From DATCJU01 sp036562635 (GTDB lineage Bacteria; Actinomycetota; Actinomycetes; Mycobacteriales; Pseudonocardiaceae): a stretch of DNA of 33,755 bases. The stretch is from the NCBI GenBank assembly GCA_036562635.1, contig DATCJU010000134.1, forward strand, positions 1 through 33,755, given 5' to 3'. The notes beneath the pieces are model-generated. The model was not told the origin of the DNA. It saw nothing but the letters and a program-made list of their open reading frames with translations, and made no database searches. Positions 1 to 8,269 of the stretch are shown one piece after another. Both the position numbers and the translations under genes were made by a program. Numbering within the stretch: position 1 is the stretch's first letter; the number at the start of each line of letters is the position of its first letter.

Positions 1-327
1 AACGACATCATCGCCACGGTGGACGCCATGCGCGCGGCCGGTGTGGAGTTCCTGGACACCCCGGACTCCTACTACGACGACCCGGAGCTGCGGGCCCGGA
101 TCGGCGAGGTGCGGGTGCCGATCGAGGAGCTGAAGAAGCGCCGCATCCTGGTGGACCGGGACGAGGACGGCTACCTGCTGCAGATCTTCACCAAGCCGAT
201 CGGTGACCGTCCGACCGTGTTCTACGAGCTGATCGAGCGGCACGGCTCCCTCGGCTTCGGCAAGGGCAACTTCAAGGCGCTGTTCGAAGCCATCGAGCGC
301 GAGCAGGCGCGCCGCGGCAACCTCTGA
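1..327 (+). CDS. hppD: 4-hydroxyphenylpyruvate dioxygenase, C-terminal fragment
   Basis: This is the last 108 codons of a gene whose start lies outside the window. The enzyme converts 4-hydroxyphenylpyruvate to homogentisate in cytosolic tyrosine catabolism. The fragment carries the family's C-terminal signature: LLQIFTKP, then TVFYELIERHG, whose first Glu matches the third iron ligand, then GFGKGNFKALFEAIE, which forms the end of the closing helix over the active site. Reading frame 1 is open from the first base, so nothing suggests a break. It ends at TGA 325-327 and is followed by a perfect hairpin that separates it from the convergent threonine dehydratase gene. Confidence 0.95.
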   Translation, partial: NDIIATVDAMRAAGVEFLDTPDSYYDDPELRARIGEVRVPIEELKKRRILVDRDEDGYLLQIFTKPIGDRPTVFYELIERHGSLGFGKGNFKALFEAIEREQARRGNL

Positions 328-369
328 TCTCCCTCCACCGGCTCCGGAAAACATCCCGCCGGTGTCCAC

Positions 370-401
370 GGGCCGCCACCGACACCCGTCGGTGGCGGCC
401 C
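370..401. terminator. Bidirectional hairpin terminator
   Basis: A perfect 14-bp stem (370-383 with 388-401) closes a 4-base loop, ACCC, midway between the stops of convergent hppD and ilvA. There is no U tract, as is common in high-GC actinomycetes. Confidence 0.8.
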
Positions 402-437
402 ACCCACGTCGGCACCACGACCGGGCGCAGCCGTGGA

Positions 438-1649
438 TCAGCGGGCCTCGGTGGTGACGTACCCGGCGGCACGCAGTGCGGTCACCACCTGGCGCCGGTG
501 TTGGGGTCCCCGCGTCTCCAGGTCCAGCTCGACGTACACCTCGTCCAGGGCCAGGTTTCTCGCCACCCGGGAGTGCTCGACGTTCAGCACGTTCGCCCCC
601 AGTTCTCCGACCCGGGCCAGCAACGCGGCCAACGAACCCGGTCGGTCCGGCACCCGCACCCGCAGCGACAGATAGCGACCCGCCGCGGTCAGCCCGTGCT
701 GGATGACGTGCAACAGCAGCTGCGGATCGATGTTCCCCCCGGACAGCACGGTCACCACGGGCGGTGAGAACCATCCCGGACGGGCCAGCAGTGCGGCCAC
801 CCCGGCCGCCCCGGCGGGCTCGACCACCAGCTTGGCCCGCTCCAGGCACAGCAGCAGTGCCTGGGACAGCTCCTCCTCGTCGACGGTGATCATCTCGTCG
901 ACCAGCTGCGACACGTGTGCGTAGGTGATCTCGCCGGGACACTCCACCGCGATGCCGTCGGCCATGGTGGCCCGCCGCTCCACCGTCACCGGGTGACCGA
1001 CCGCCAACGACGGCGGCCAGGCCGCCATCCGACCCGCCTGCACCCCGACCAACTTCACCCGGGGCCTGGCGGCCCGGATCGCGACGGCGATCCCGCTGAG
1101 CAGCCCTCCACCACCGGTGGGTACCACCACCGTGCCCAGCTCGGGCAGCTGTTCCAGCAACTCCAGCCCCACCGTGCCCTGGCCGGCGACGACGTCGGAG
1201 TGGTCGAAGGGGTGGATGAACTCGGCTCCGGTACGTGCGGCGAACTCCCGGGCCGCGGCGAGGGTCTGCTCCAGCCCCACCCCCTTCAGGTGCACGTCCG
1301 CGCCGTAGGACCGGGTGGCGGCCACCTTCGGCAACGGGGCTCCCTCCGGCATGAACACGGTGGACCGGATGCCCAGCAGCGACGCGGCCAGGGCCACACC
1401 CTGTGCGTGGTTGCCCGCGCTCGCGGCGACCACTCCCCGCTCACGTCGCCGAGGAGGCAGCGCGTGAAGCCGCACGTAGGCACCGCGGATCTTGAACGAA
1501 CCGGTGCGCTGCAGGTTCTCGCACTTGAGGTACACGTCGGCACCGCAGCGGCGTTGCAACACCCGGGAGTGTTCCAGTGGGGTGCGGCGTGCCACCCCGG
1601 CCAGCACCTCCTGCGCCGCCCGGACCCGGTCGGCCCCGACCAGTTCCAT
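438..1649 (-). CDS. ilvA: Threonine dehydratase (threonine ammonia-lyase) with ACT domain
   Basis: A PLP enzyme of 403 residues that deaminates threonine to 2-oxobutanoate, feeding isoleucine synthesis or threonine breakdown. The PLP lysine is K53 in GSFKIRGAY. The SAGNHAQG motif and the glycine-rich phosphate loop PTGGGGLLSG follow, as in fold-type II enzymes. One ACT-like domain occupies about residues 325-403 (VRVPDRPGSLAALLARVGELGANV). This short one-ACT layout resembles the actinobacterial catabolic type more than the long two-ACT E. coli IlvA. I chose ATG 1649 because family members begin MELV; the frame stays open to 1949, and a GTG at 1667 is the alternative. No clear ribosome binding site precedes either. 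Confidence 0.93.
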   Translation of the reverse strand: MELVGADRVRAAQEVLAGVARRTPLEHSRVLQRRCGADVYLKCENLQRTGSFKIRGAYVRLHALPPRRRERGVVAASAGNHAQGVALAASLLGIRSTVFMPEGAPLPKVAATRSYGADVHLKGVGLEQTLAAAREFAARTGAEFIHPFDHSDVVAGQGTVGLELLEQLPELGTVVVPTGGGGLLSGIAVAIRAARPRVKLVGVQAGRMAAWPPSLAVGHPVTVERRATMADGIAVECPGEITYAHVSQLVDEMITVDEEELSQALLLCLERAKLVVEPAGAAGVAALLARPGWFSPPVVTVLSGGNIDPQLLLHVIQHGLTAAGRYLSLRVRVPDRPGSLAALLARVGELGANVLNVEHSRVARNLALDEVYVELDLETRGPQHRRQVVTALRAAGYVTTEAR

Positions 1650-1839
1650 GCGGCCATGGTGCGCCACCAGGACGAACCGGGCATCGCCTGGACGAGGTGA
1701 GCCCTCGGGTTCGGTCCCCGCCCGATGTCGGGCCCGGGTACCCTCGTGATCACAACGAGGGGTGTCCGGGCGGGTGGTGCCCTGTGCCGGCGACCGGGGG
1801 AGCCGGCCACCCCTAGCACCGCTGCCGGGGAGGTGTGGC

Positions 1840-2112
1840 ATGGCGCGCCGAAGCAGCAGCGCCAGCGTGGTCCCGCTGGTCGCGTCGGTGACCGCTGCGG
1901 CGGCCCTGACCGGTGTCGCGGTGTTCACCGTGACGCACACCGGGTGCACCGACCCGGGACGCTACGTACAGCGTGACGGCGGTGTCGTCGAGCTGGTCGG
2001 TGGCTGTGTGGAGCCGAACGACCTGACCGTGGTGCCCAAGCCGGAACGACGCACGGTGCAGCCCAGCCCGGGGCTCGAACCGCCCAGGCCGGGGGCGTTC
2101 GTCCAGCCCTGA
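1840..2112 (+). CDS. Small exported or membrane-anchored protein, function unknown
   Basis: A 90-residue protein starting at ATG 1840, seven bases after the Shine-Dalgarno GGGGAGG (1827-1833). Residues 1-9 are basic and Ser-rich, about 10-32 form one hydrophobic segment (a signal anchor or uncleaved signal), and a short domain with two Cys (TGCTDPGRY and VGGCVEPND) would lie outside the membrane. The end is Pro-rich. I recall similar short proteins in Pseudonocardiaceae but no assigned role. It lies between divergent ilvA and convergent metB, so it is probably monocistronic. The first 78 codons of the longer open frame from 1762 lack a ribosome binding site and are not included. Confidence 0.72.
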   Translation: MARRSSSASVVPLVASVTAAAALTGVAVFTVTHTGCTDPGRYVQRDGGVVELVGGCVEPNDLTVVPKPERRTVQPSPGLEPPRPGAFVQP

Positions 2113-2143
2113 CCCGGGGCGGCCCACCGGAGCCGCCCCGGGT
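2112..2143. terminator. Bidirectional hairpin terminator
   Basis: A perfect 12-bp stem (2112-2123 with 2132-2143) and an 8-base loop lie between the small exported protein gene and the end of convergent metB. Confidence 0.75.
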
Positions 2144-2152
2144 TCCGGGTGA

Positions 2153-3301
2153 TCAGCCCAGCGCCTGGAGCAGGTCCTCCACCAGGTCGTCGGCGTCCTC
2201 GATCCCCACCGACAGCCGGACCAGGTTGCTCGGCACCTGCAACACCGAGCCGGCGGTGCTCGCGTGGGTCATCCGCCCGGGGTGCTCGATCAGCGACTCC
2301 ACCCCGCCCAGCGACTCGGCGAGCGTGAACAGCCGGGTCCGGGCACACACCTCCAACGCCGCCTGCTCCCCGCCCGCGGCCGCGGTGAGGGTGAACGACA
2401 CCATCCCACCGAACCGGCGCATCTGCTTGACCGCCACCTCGTGACCCGGGTGGTCGGGAAGACCGGGGTAGAGCACCTTCTCCACCTTCGGGTGGCTGAG
2501 AAGAGCCTGGACGATCCGTTCGGCGTTGTCGCTGTGCCGCTCCATGCGCACGGCGAGCGTCTTGATGCCGCGCAGGGTGAGCCAGGCGTCGAACGGGCCG
2601 GGCACCGCACCGGCGGAGTTCTGCAGGAAGGCGATCCGCTCGGCCAGCTCCCCGTCGTTGGTCACCACCGCGCCACCCACCACGTCCGAGTGGCCGCCGA
2701 GGTACTTGGTGGTGGAGTGCAGCACCACGTCGGCGCCGAGCTCCAGCGGGGTCTGCAGGTACGGGGATGCGAAGGTGTTGTCCACCACCAGCCGGGCGCC
2801 CGCGGTGTGGGCGAGATCGGCCAGCGCGGCGATGTCGGCGATGTTCAGCAGGGGGTTGGTCGGGGTTTCGCACCAGATGAGCCGCGTGTTGGGCCGGAGA
2901 GCCGCACGCACCGCGTCCAGGTCGGACAGGGCGACCGGGGTGTGCTCGACGCCCCACTGGCTCAGCACCTTGTCGATGAGTCGGAAGGTGCCGCCGTAGG
3001 CGTCGTTGGGAATGATCACGTGGTCGCCCGGCCGGCACAGGACACGCAGCACGACGTCGGAGGCGGCCATGCCGGAGGCGAACGCCCTGGCGTGGCGACC
3101 GCCCTCCAGCGAAGCCAGGCACTCCTCCAGCGCGGTGCGGGTGGGGTTGCCGGTACGGGAGTACTCGTAGCCGCTGCGCAGCCCCCCGACACCGTCCTGG
3201 GCGTAGGTCGACGTGGCGTGGATGGGCACGATCACCGACCCGGTGGTCGGGTCCGGCTCCTGGCCGGCATGGATGGCCCTGGTGGCGAAGCCGTCACTCA
3301 T
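2153..3301 (-). CDS. metB: Cystathionine gamma-synthase / gamma-lyase family
   Basis: A PLP enzyme of 382 residues in the Cys/Met metabolism family. It begins FATRAIHAGQEPDPTTGSV, carries the SGYEYSRTGNPTR loop, and has the PLP lysine K199 in LHSTTKYLGGHSDVVGG. MetB-type enzymes join O-acylhomoserine and cysteine; actinobacterial members can also cleave cystathionine, so the direction cannot be set from sequence. It shares a strand and neighbourhood with cystathionine beta-synthase (6699-5320), so the two probably serve transsulfuration. ATG 3301 has no Shine-Dalgarno; a TAGGCT -10 box ends 7 bases upstream, which suggests a leaderless mRNA. Confidence 0.93.
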   Translation of the reverse strand: MSDGFATRAIHAGQEPDPTTGSVIVPIHATSTYAQDGVGGLRSGYEYSRTGNPTRTALEECLASLEGGRHARAFASGMAASDVVLRVLCRPGDHVIIPNDAYGGTFRLIDKVLSQWGVEHTPVALSDLDAVRAALRPNTRLIWCETPTNPLLNIADIAALADLAHTAGARLVVDNTFASPYLQTPLELGADVVLHSTTKYLGGHSDVVGGAVVTNDGELAERIAFLQNSAGAVPGPFDAWLTLRGIKTLAVRMERHSDNAERIVQALLSHPKVEKVLYPGLPDHPGHEVAVKQMRRFGGMVSFTLTAAAGGEQAALEVCARTRLFTLAESLGGVESLIEHPGRMTHASTAGSVLQVPSNLVRLSVGIEDADDLVEDLLQALG

Positions 3302-3308
3302 GCGGACC

Positions 3309-3314
3309 AGCCTA
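3309..3314 (-). promoter_or_regulatory. Candidate -10 box of metB (leaderless)
   Basis: On the minus strand this reads TAGGCT. Seven bases separate it from the metB ATG, so transcription would start at or next to the A of ATG. The -35 region is not recognisable. Confidence 0.5.
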
Positions 3315-3349
3315 CGGGCGTGGTGCCCCCACTTCGTACAGCCGGAGAG

Positions 3350-3997
3350 TCACCACCTGTTCGAGGGTGGCATCCCGGGTGGAGCAGACGCACCGGAACC
3401 CCACCCCGGACCGCCAGGAGCCGTCGGCACCCCCGGATACCCCGGCGCTCCCGGATACCCCGGCACACCCGGATGACCGGCGGTCGCGGTGTGCCGCCCC
3501 TTGAGGTAGTTCCCGGTCGAGGGCAGCAGAGCCAGCACCACCGCGGTGAGGGCCACCAGCGCGGCGATGATGAAGAGCCAGTTCACGAACAACGTCCACA
3601 CGTACGCCACGACCGGGTGGACCAGGGTGCCCACCCCGCCGATGACCACCATCACCCGACCGGCGCCCACCCGGGCGAGCATCAGCACCGCCCCCAGCCC
3701 CAGCATCAGCAGGTCGACGATGGTCACGAGCTCGATGAGCGCCGGCAACGGGCCGTAGCGCAGCGACAGGACAGCGACCAGCGCCCCGCTGGCGATGTCC
3801 ATGAACAGAAGGATTCCGTGGTGGACGGTCACCAGCAGGGCGAGGATCGCGGAGATCACTGCGGTGGCCGGGTTGCCACCCGCGGGAGCGGGCCCACCCG
3901 GGTATGGGGAACGGGGCTGCGCCGTGGGATACGGCCCTGCAGCTCCCGGATAGGTGTGCGGCCCCGGTGGCTGGTGGGGCTGCCCTGCGGTCCACAT
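3350..3997 (-). CDS. Four-helix membrane protein with Pro/Gly-rich tails, function unknown
   Basis: A 215-residue protein. Residues 1-40 are rich in Pro, Tyr and Gly; four hydrophobic helices fill roughly residues 45-165; and the C-terminal tail contains six successive Gly-X-Pro triplets (from GHPGVPGYP). I do not recognise a named domain. The start is ATG 3997; ten codons upstream are also open. It sits between the RDD protein gene and metB in the same orientation, an extra gene relative to the cbs-RDD-metB order I recall from M. tuberculosis. Both tails are probably cytoplasmic, judging by the even number of helices. Function is not inferable from what is visible. Confidence 0.75.
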   Translation of the reverse strand: MWTAGQPHQPPGPHTYPGAAGPYPTAQPRSPYPGGPAPAGGNPATAVISAILALLVTVHHGILLFMDIASGALVAVLSLRYGPLPALIELVTIVDLLMLGLGAVLMLARVGAGRVMVVIGGVGTLVHPVVAYVWTLFVNWLFIIAALVALTAVVLALLPSTGNYLKGRHTATAGHPGVPGYPGAPGYPGVPTAPGGPGWGSGASAPPGMPPSNRW

Positions 3998-4085
3998 GGA
4001 CCGGAACGTTAGCGCACCACCGGGCACGTGACGACGAGATCGAACCGATCACCCGAGGCGGTGGCCGGACCAGCCCCGGAAGGGG

Positions 4086-4120
4086 CCGTGGCCCCCGGCA
4101 ACTCGTGCCGAGGGCCACGG
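4086..4120 (-). terminator. Hairpin terminator after the RDD gene
   Basis: Stem of 9 bp, one C/A mismatch, then 5 bp (4086-4100 with 4106-4120), loop of 5 bases. It lies 20 bases beyond the RDD protein stop. Confidence 0.7.
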
Positions 4121-4139
4121 GAGACGTACTCGTACCGTC

Positions 4140-5204
4140 TCACTGGGTACGGACGACCACGGTGTTGAGCATCTTGTCCGCGAAGGTCTGCTTCCGCTCG
4201 TCCCAGAGCGGCCACAGGAACCCCAGCATGAACACACCGTCCGCGACGTGGGCGAACTGTCGACCGATGGCCGCTCCCGCTCCGATGTGCTGGCCGGTCT
4301 CCGCGTGGACCAACCTGATCTTGGCGACCTTCTTGCCGATCGACTGACCGGTCGTCCCCTCCTGGATCGCCACCCAGATGAGCCCGGCCAGCCCGAGCAG
4401 AGCGCCGAGAATCGACAGGAAGAAGGTCAACGCGAACAGGTCGATGATGATGAGGATGGCGGGAAGCACCCCAACGATGAGACCGTCGACCAGGCGGCCG
4501 AGGAAACGGCTGCCCCAGTCCGCCAGCATGTGCGGCTGGGGCGGGCCCATCGGCAGGCCGTAGCCACCGGGCATCCCCTGCTGCGGGTACGCCGCGGGCC
4601 ACGCGCCGGGCTGCTGGCCCGGCCAACCGGGCTGCTGCGGTGCCTGCGGCCACCCCTGCGGCACCCCCGGCTGCTGTGCGGGCCACGCACCGGGCTGCTG
4701 CGGTGCCTGCGGCCATCCCTGCGGTGCCCCCGGCTGCGGGAACCCGGTGGCCGGGCTGGGCGAGGTGCCCGCCGCGGCGACCTGCGCGGGGTTCACCACC
4801 TGGGTCGCACCCGCGTCCCCACCGGCCTGCTGCGCCGCCGCGGCGACCTGCGCGGGATTGACCACCTGGGTCGCACCCGCGTCCCCACCGGCCTGCTGCG
4901 CCGCCTGGGCGGGATTCGCGCCCCCACCGGTCTGTGCCGCCGCGGCGACCTGCGCGGGGTTCACCACCTGGGTCGCACCCGCGTCCCCGGCGCCCTGTCC
5001 TCCCTGCTGGGCGACGAAGGCCTGCGCGGGAGCCACGACCTGGGTCGCCTCCGCGTGTCCGACGTTCGGGCCGACAGGGTTCTGTGCCGGCTGCGACCCG
5101 GTGCTCGGACTCGCCCCCGGTTGCTGGTTCACCGGGGCACCAGGCTGCGCTCCCGGTGCCCCACCACCCGAATTACTCCCGTAGGGCGGCTGCGGAGCCG
5201 TCAT
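4140..5204 (-). CDS. Proline-rich RDD-domain membrane protein with ATQVV repeats (Pra-like)
   Basis: A 354-residue protein. The C-terminal third (about 226-354) is an RDD membrane domain: GSRFLGRLVDGLIVG opens the first helix, two further hydrophobic helices follow, and the GTTGQSIGKKV loop is typical. The first 225 residues are a disordered Pro/Gln/Ala/Gly-rich cytoplasmic segment with four ATQVV units (Thr at residues 54, 78, 112 and 134), then GWPQAPQQPG repeats. Gene order next to cbs and metB matches Rv1078 (pra, proline-rich antigen homologue) as I recall it. RDD proteins have no settled biochemical role. Start ATG 5204 is preceded by GGGGGTTGAG. The repeats also exist at DNA level (4771-4988). 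Confidence 0.85.
   Translation of the reverse strand: MTAPQPPYGSNSGGGAPGAQPGAPVNQQPGASPSTGSQPAQNPVGPNVGHAEATQVVAPAQAFVAQQGGQGAGDAGATQVVNPAQVAAAAQTGGGANPAQAAQQAGGDAGATQVVNPAQVAAAAQQAGGDAGATQVVNPAQVAAAGTSPSPATGFPQPGAPQGWPQAPQQPGAWPAQQPGVPQGWPQAPQQPGWPGQQPGAWPAAYPQQGMPGGYGLPMGPPQPHMLADWGSRFLGRLVDGLIVGVLPAILIIIDLFALTFFLSILGALLGLAGLIWVAIQEGTTGQSIGKKVAKIRLVHAETGQHIGAGAAIGRQFAHVADGVFMLGFLWPLWDERKQTFADKMLNTVVVRTQ
4771..4988 (-). repeat. Three near-identical 50-bp direct repeats inside the RDD gene
   Basis: Units at 4771-4820, 4837-4886 and 4939-4988 differ by only a couple of bases and encode the GDAGATQVVNPAQVAAA unit. Spacing is unequal (66 and 102 bp between starts), in multiples of three, so the reading frame is kept. 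It is a coding repeat and not a CRISPR array. Confidence 0.85.
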
Positions 5205-5319
5205 CAGGTACTCAACCCCCTTGGCCTGACCGTGCAGTCACACAACGCCGCACACGCTAGCGGATCGTCCGAACGGATCAGTACCCAGCGTGACATTTCG
5301 TCACCACTGTGATCCTTCG

Positions 5320-6699
5320 TCACCGCCCGGCGAGGAACCCGAGGATGTCCTGACGGGTCACCACCCCGACCGGCTTGCCGTCCACCAGCACCAACGCCCC
5401 GTCCGCGTCGGACAGCGCCTTCATCGCCGCGTTCACCGGCTCACCGGCGCCCAGGGTGGGCAGCGGGGGCGACATGTGCTGCTCGATACGGTCGGAGAGC
5501 TTGGCGGCACCGGTGAACAGCGCGTCCAGCAGGTCGCGTTCGTTGACCGCGCCGGCCACCTCGGCCGCCATGATCGGCGGCTCCGCATTGACCACCGGCA
5601 TCTGCGACACACCGAACTCCCGCATCACCGCGACGGCGTCGCCGACGGTCTCGTTGGGGTGCACGTGCACCAGCTCGGGCAGGCCGCCGCCCTTGCGGCG
5701 GAGCACGTCGCCGACGGTGGCCTCGGAGTCGGCGGCCGTCAGGAAGCCGTAGGAGGCCATCCAGGAGTCGTTGAACACCTTCGACAGGTAGCCCCGCCCA
5801 CCGTCCGGGAGCAGCACCACCACGACGTCGTCCGGCCCGCACCGCTCGGCCACTCGCAGCGCGGCCACCACGGCCATACCGCAGGAGCCACCGACCAGCA
5901 GGCCCTCCTCCCGGGCCAGGCGGCGGGTCATCTCGAAGGAGTCCTTGTCCGACACCGCGATGATCTCGTCGCAGATGTCGCGGTCGTAGGTGGTCGGCCA
6001 GAAGTCCTCACCGACGCCCTCGACCAGGTAGGGGCGTCCGGTGCCGCCCGAGTACACCGAGCCCTCCGGGTCGGCCCCGATCACCCGGACCCGACCGCCG
6101 CTGACCTCCTTCAGGTAGCGCCCGGTGCCGGAGATGGTGCCGCCGGTGCCGACGCCGGCCACGAAGTGGGTGATCCGGCCCTCGGTCTGCCGCCACAGCT
6201 CGGGGCCGGTCGAGTGGTAGTGGCTCGCCGGGTTCTCGGGGTTGGCGTACTGGTTGGGCTTCCAGGCGCCGGGGATCTCCTTCACCAACCGGTCGGAGAC
6301 GTTGTAGTAGGAGTCGGGGTGCTCCGGCGGAACAGCCGTCGGGCACACCACGACCTCGGCACCGTAGGCCCGCAGCACGTTCCGCTTGTCCTCGCTGACC
6401 TTGTCCGGGCACACGAAGACGCACCGGTATCCCTTGCGCTGCGCCACGAGGGCCAGACCCACCCCGGTGTTACCGGAGGTCGGTTCCACGATCGTGCCCC
6501 CCGGCTTCAGCTCACCCGACGCCTCGGCGGCCTCGACCATACGGAGCGCGATGCGGTCCTTCACGCTTCCGCCGGGGTTGAAGTACTCGACCTTGGCCAA
6601 CACCAGCGGGCCGGCACTTCCGAGTTCGGCGGTGACCGAGTTCAACTTGACCAGGGGGGTGTTGCCCACCAGATCGACGACGTGCTCGACGTACTCCAC
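5320..6699 (-). CDS. cbs: Cystathionine beta-synthase
   Basis: 459 residues. The N-terminal fold-type II PLP domain has NTPLVKLN, the PLP lysine K47 in FNPGGSVKDRIA, the substrate loop EPTSGNTGVG and the phosphate loop GVGTGGTISG. From about residue 335 a pair of CBS domains follows (VGDVLRRKGGG... and MSPPLPTLGAGEPVN... to the C-terminus). It condenses serine or O-acetylserine with homocysteine, or with sulfide if it acts as a cysteine synthase; the CBS pair favours the cystathionine form. The start is GTG 6699, with the Shine-Dalgarno GAAGGG 7-8 bases upstream and a TAGGCT -10 box at 6739-6734. The RDD gene and metB follow on the same strand. Confidence 0.95.
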   Translation of the reverse strand: MEYVEHVVDLVGNTPLVKLNSVTAELGSAGPLVLAKVEYFNPGGSVKDRIALRMVEAAEASGELKPGGTIVEPTSGNTGVGLALVAQRKGYRCVFVCPDKVSEDKRNVLRAYGAEVVVCPTAVPPEHPDSYYNVSDRLVKEIPGAWKPNQYANPENPASHYHSTGPELWRQTEGRITHFVAGVGTGGTISGTGRYLKEVSGGRVRVIGADPEGSVYSGGTGRPYLVEGVGEDFWPTTYDRDICDEIIAVSDKDSFEMTRRLAREEGLLVGGSCGMAVVAALRVAERCGPDDVVVVLLPDGGRGYLSKVFNDSWMASYGFLTAADSEATVGDVLRRKGGGLPELVHVHPNETVGDAVAVMREFGVSQMPVVNAEPPIMAAEVAGAVNERDLLDALFTGAAKLSDRIEQHMSPPLPTLGAGEPVNAAMKALSDADGALVLVDGKPVGVVTRQDILGFLAGR

Positions 6700-7177
6700 C
6701 GCGTAACCCTTCCACTGCTACACCGTCGGACAGAGCCTAGGTGGTGGACGGCATCCCACCCCCACCGCTCTCGATCCCCCGTCGAGCTACCGCTCAGGCG
6801 GGTGAGCGACCGGGCTTCGCGGCGCACCCGGACGTCACGGCACACACCATGGGACGCGGAGCGCCGGCCGAAACCCTCCTCCGGGCCGCCGGACGGGCAC
6901 GCCCGGCACCGACGAGGGCCCGTCCGGGCCTCGCTCGGCACGACGGGGCACGGGTGGCCGAAGGCGGTCGCGACCGAACGAGAACACGCACGAAACAGGT
7001 GCCGTCACCGTGGGTTTCCGTGTGCCGTGCCCCACGGAGGAACGATTCACCTACCCCCTCGGAACGCGGTTAACTCGAGTAGGACTCGGTTCGACACTGG
7101 TAGTGGACGACGCGAACGTCGGTGACAACACATCGTCAGTGACAGGGTTCACCATCCAGTCAAGGGAGGACACCGAG
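6700..7177. promoter_or_regulatory. Divergent promoter region between cbs and the SGNH hydrolase gene
   Basis: These 478 bases hold no convincing gene: the short open frames in them are Arg/Pro-rich and lack ribosome binding sites. The cbs side has TAGGCT (6739-6734, minus strand), about 34 bases before the GTG. The rightward side has GTGACA direct repeats at 7122 and 7140 and the strong AAGGGAGGA ribosome binding site at 7162-7170. Confidence 0.5.
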
Positions 7178-8122
7178 GTGGTGGGGATACGGATGCTACG
7201 GGCGGTGGCGCTGGCTGCGGGAGCGCTCGGCGGCTTGTCCGGCGCCGCCTACGGTCTCCTGTCGGAGCAGTCACGGCGTGCCCGCCGGGCCATCGGGAGC
7301 CTGGAGGGGCCGCCGCCCTGCGCCGACGGCGTGTACCTGCCCGACGGAACGGGTCCCCTCGCCCCGGACGCGCCGGAGATCGGCGAAACCCCGCTGGTGT
7401 TCGCCATGCTGGGTGACTCCTCAGCCGCGGGGCTGGGGGTGGACCATGCGGGACAGCTGCCCGGTGTGCTGCTGGCCCGCGGACTGGCCGCGGAGGCTCA
7501 GCGACCGGTCCGCCTGGCCACGTACGCCATCGTGGGAGCCACCTCACGTGAACTGGCCGGCCAGGTCGATGCGGCCCTGCTGGACCGCCCCGACATCGCC
7601 CTGGTGATCATCGGGGCCAACGACGTGACCACGAAGCTGTCGACGAGCACCTCGGCCACCCTGCTCGGGACCGAGGTGCGGCGGCTGTGCGACGCCGGTG
7701 TTCGGGTGGTGGTGGGGACCTGCCCGGACCTGGGGGCCATCCGCCCCATCCCGCAACCGCTCCGTTCCGTGGCCCGTGCCTGGAGCCTGGCCCTGGCCCG
7801 GGCGCAGCGTCGCGCGGTGGAGGCGGCGGGGGGTTACCCGGTGCCGCTGGCCGACCTGCTGGCGGAGGAGTTCCTGGCCCGACCGGCCGAGCTGTTCAGC
7901 GTCGACCAGTTCCACCCGTCGGGCGCCGGGTACGAGACCGCGGCACGCACGCTGCTGCCGTGGGTGTGTGTGGCGGCGGAGGTGTGGAGCGGACCCGTGC
8001 CGTCCGCCCCGGCCCGGTCGACGGCCGCGGAGGCCCAGCGCCCCACGACCAGGGCGGTCGCCTGGCTCAACCGTGCGCTCCGGCAGATCCGACCGGCACA
8101 GGCCGGTGACGTCCGCCCCTAG
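7178..8122 (+). CDS. Exported SGNH/GDSL-type esterase or lipase
   Basis: 314 residues. A hydrophobic N-terminal segment (about 8-27) should act as a signal anchor. Block I is AMLGDSSAAG with nucleophile S81, block III is IIGANDV with N148, and block V is VDQFHPSGAGY with D243 and H246, so the SGNH catalytic set is complete. The substrate is probably an acyl ester in the envelope. Position beside cbs and the thiolase matches Rv1075c, a GDSL-like esterase, in my memory of the M. tuberculosis map. I chose GTG 7178, 7 bases after the AAGGGAGGA site at 7162-7170; the GTG at 7181 is an alternative. Confidence 0.88.
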   Translation: MVGIRMLRAVALAAGALGGLSGAAYGLLSEQSRRARRAIGSLEGPPPCADGVYLPDGTGPLAPDAPEIGETPLVFAMLGDSSAAGLGVDHAGQLPGVLLARGLAAEAQRPVRLATYAIVGATSRELAGQVDAALLDRPDIALVIIGANDVTTKLSTSTSATLLGTEVRRLCDAGVRVVVGTCPDLGAIRPIPQPLRSVARAWSLALARAQRRAVEAAGGYPVPLADLLAEEFLARPAELFSVDQFHPSGAGYETAARTLLPWVCVAAEVWSGPVPSAPARSTAAEAQRPTTRAVAWLNRALRQIRPAQAGDVRP

Positions 8123-8146
8123 TCGGAAGGGGTTGCTCCCCTGGGA

Positions 8147-8200
8147 GGCCGTCGGTGTGGCGCCGATCCCTGTGACGATCCCGGCGCCACACCGACGGCC
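8147..8200 (+). terminator. Strong hairpin terminator after the SGNH gene
   Basis: A perfect 19-bp stem (8147-8165 with 8182-8200) and a 16-base loop, starting 24 bases after the stop codon. It separates the SGNH gene from the thiolase gene, which is transcribed in the same direction. Confidence 0.85.
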
Positions 8201-8269
8201 GTAAGCTGCCGGCCAGGGGCGTGGCTGAGGGCCCGCCCGCACACGTCGTGTCGAGCGAAGGAGTTCGCC

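Noticed and set aside
2264..4012. Long plus-strand open frame of 582 codons
   Set aside because: It runs antisense to metB and the membrane protein gene, has His/Gly/Arg-rich composition typical of a high-GC shadow frame, and no ribosome binding site.
4771..4988. CRISPR array
   Set aside because: The 50-bp repeats lie in frame inside the RDD gene, the spacers encode related low-complexity sequence, and spacing is unequal.
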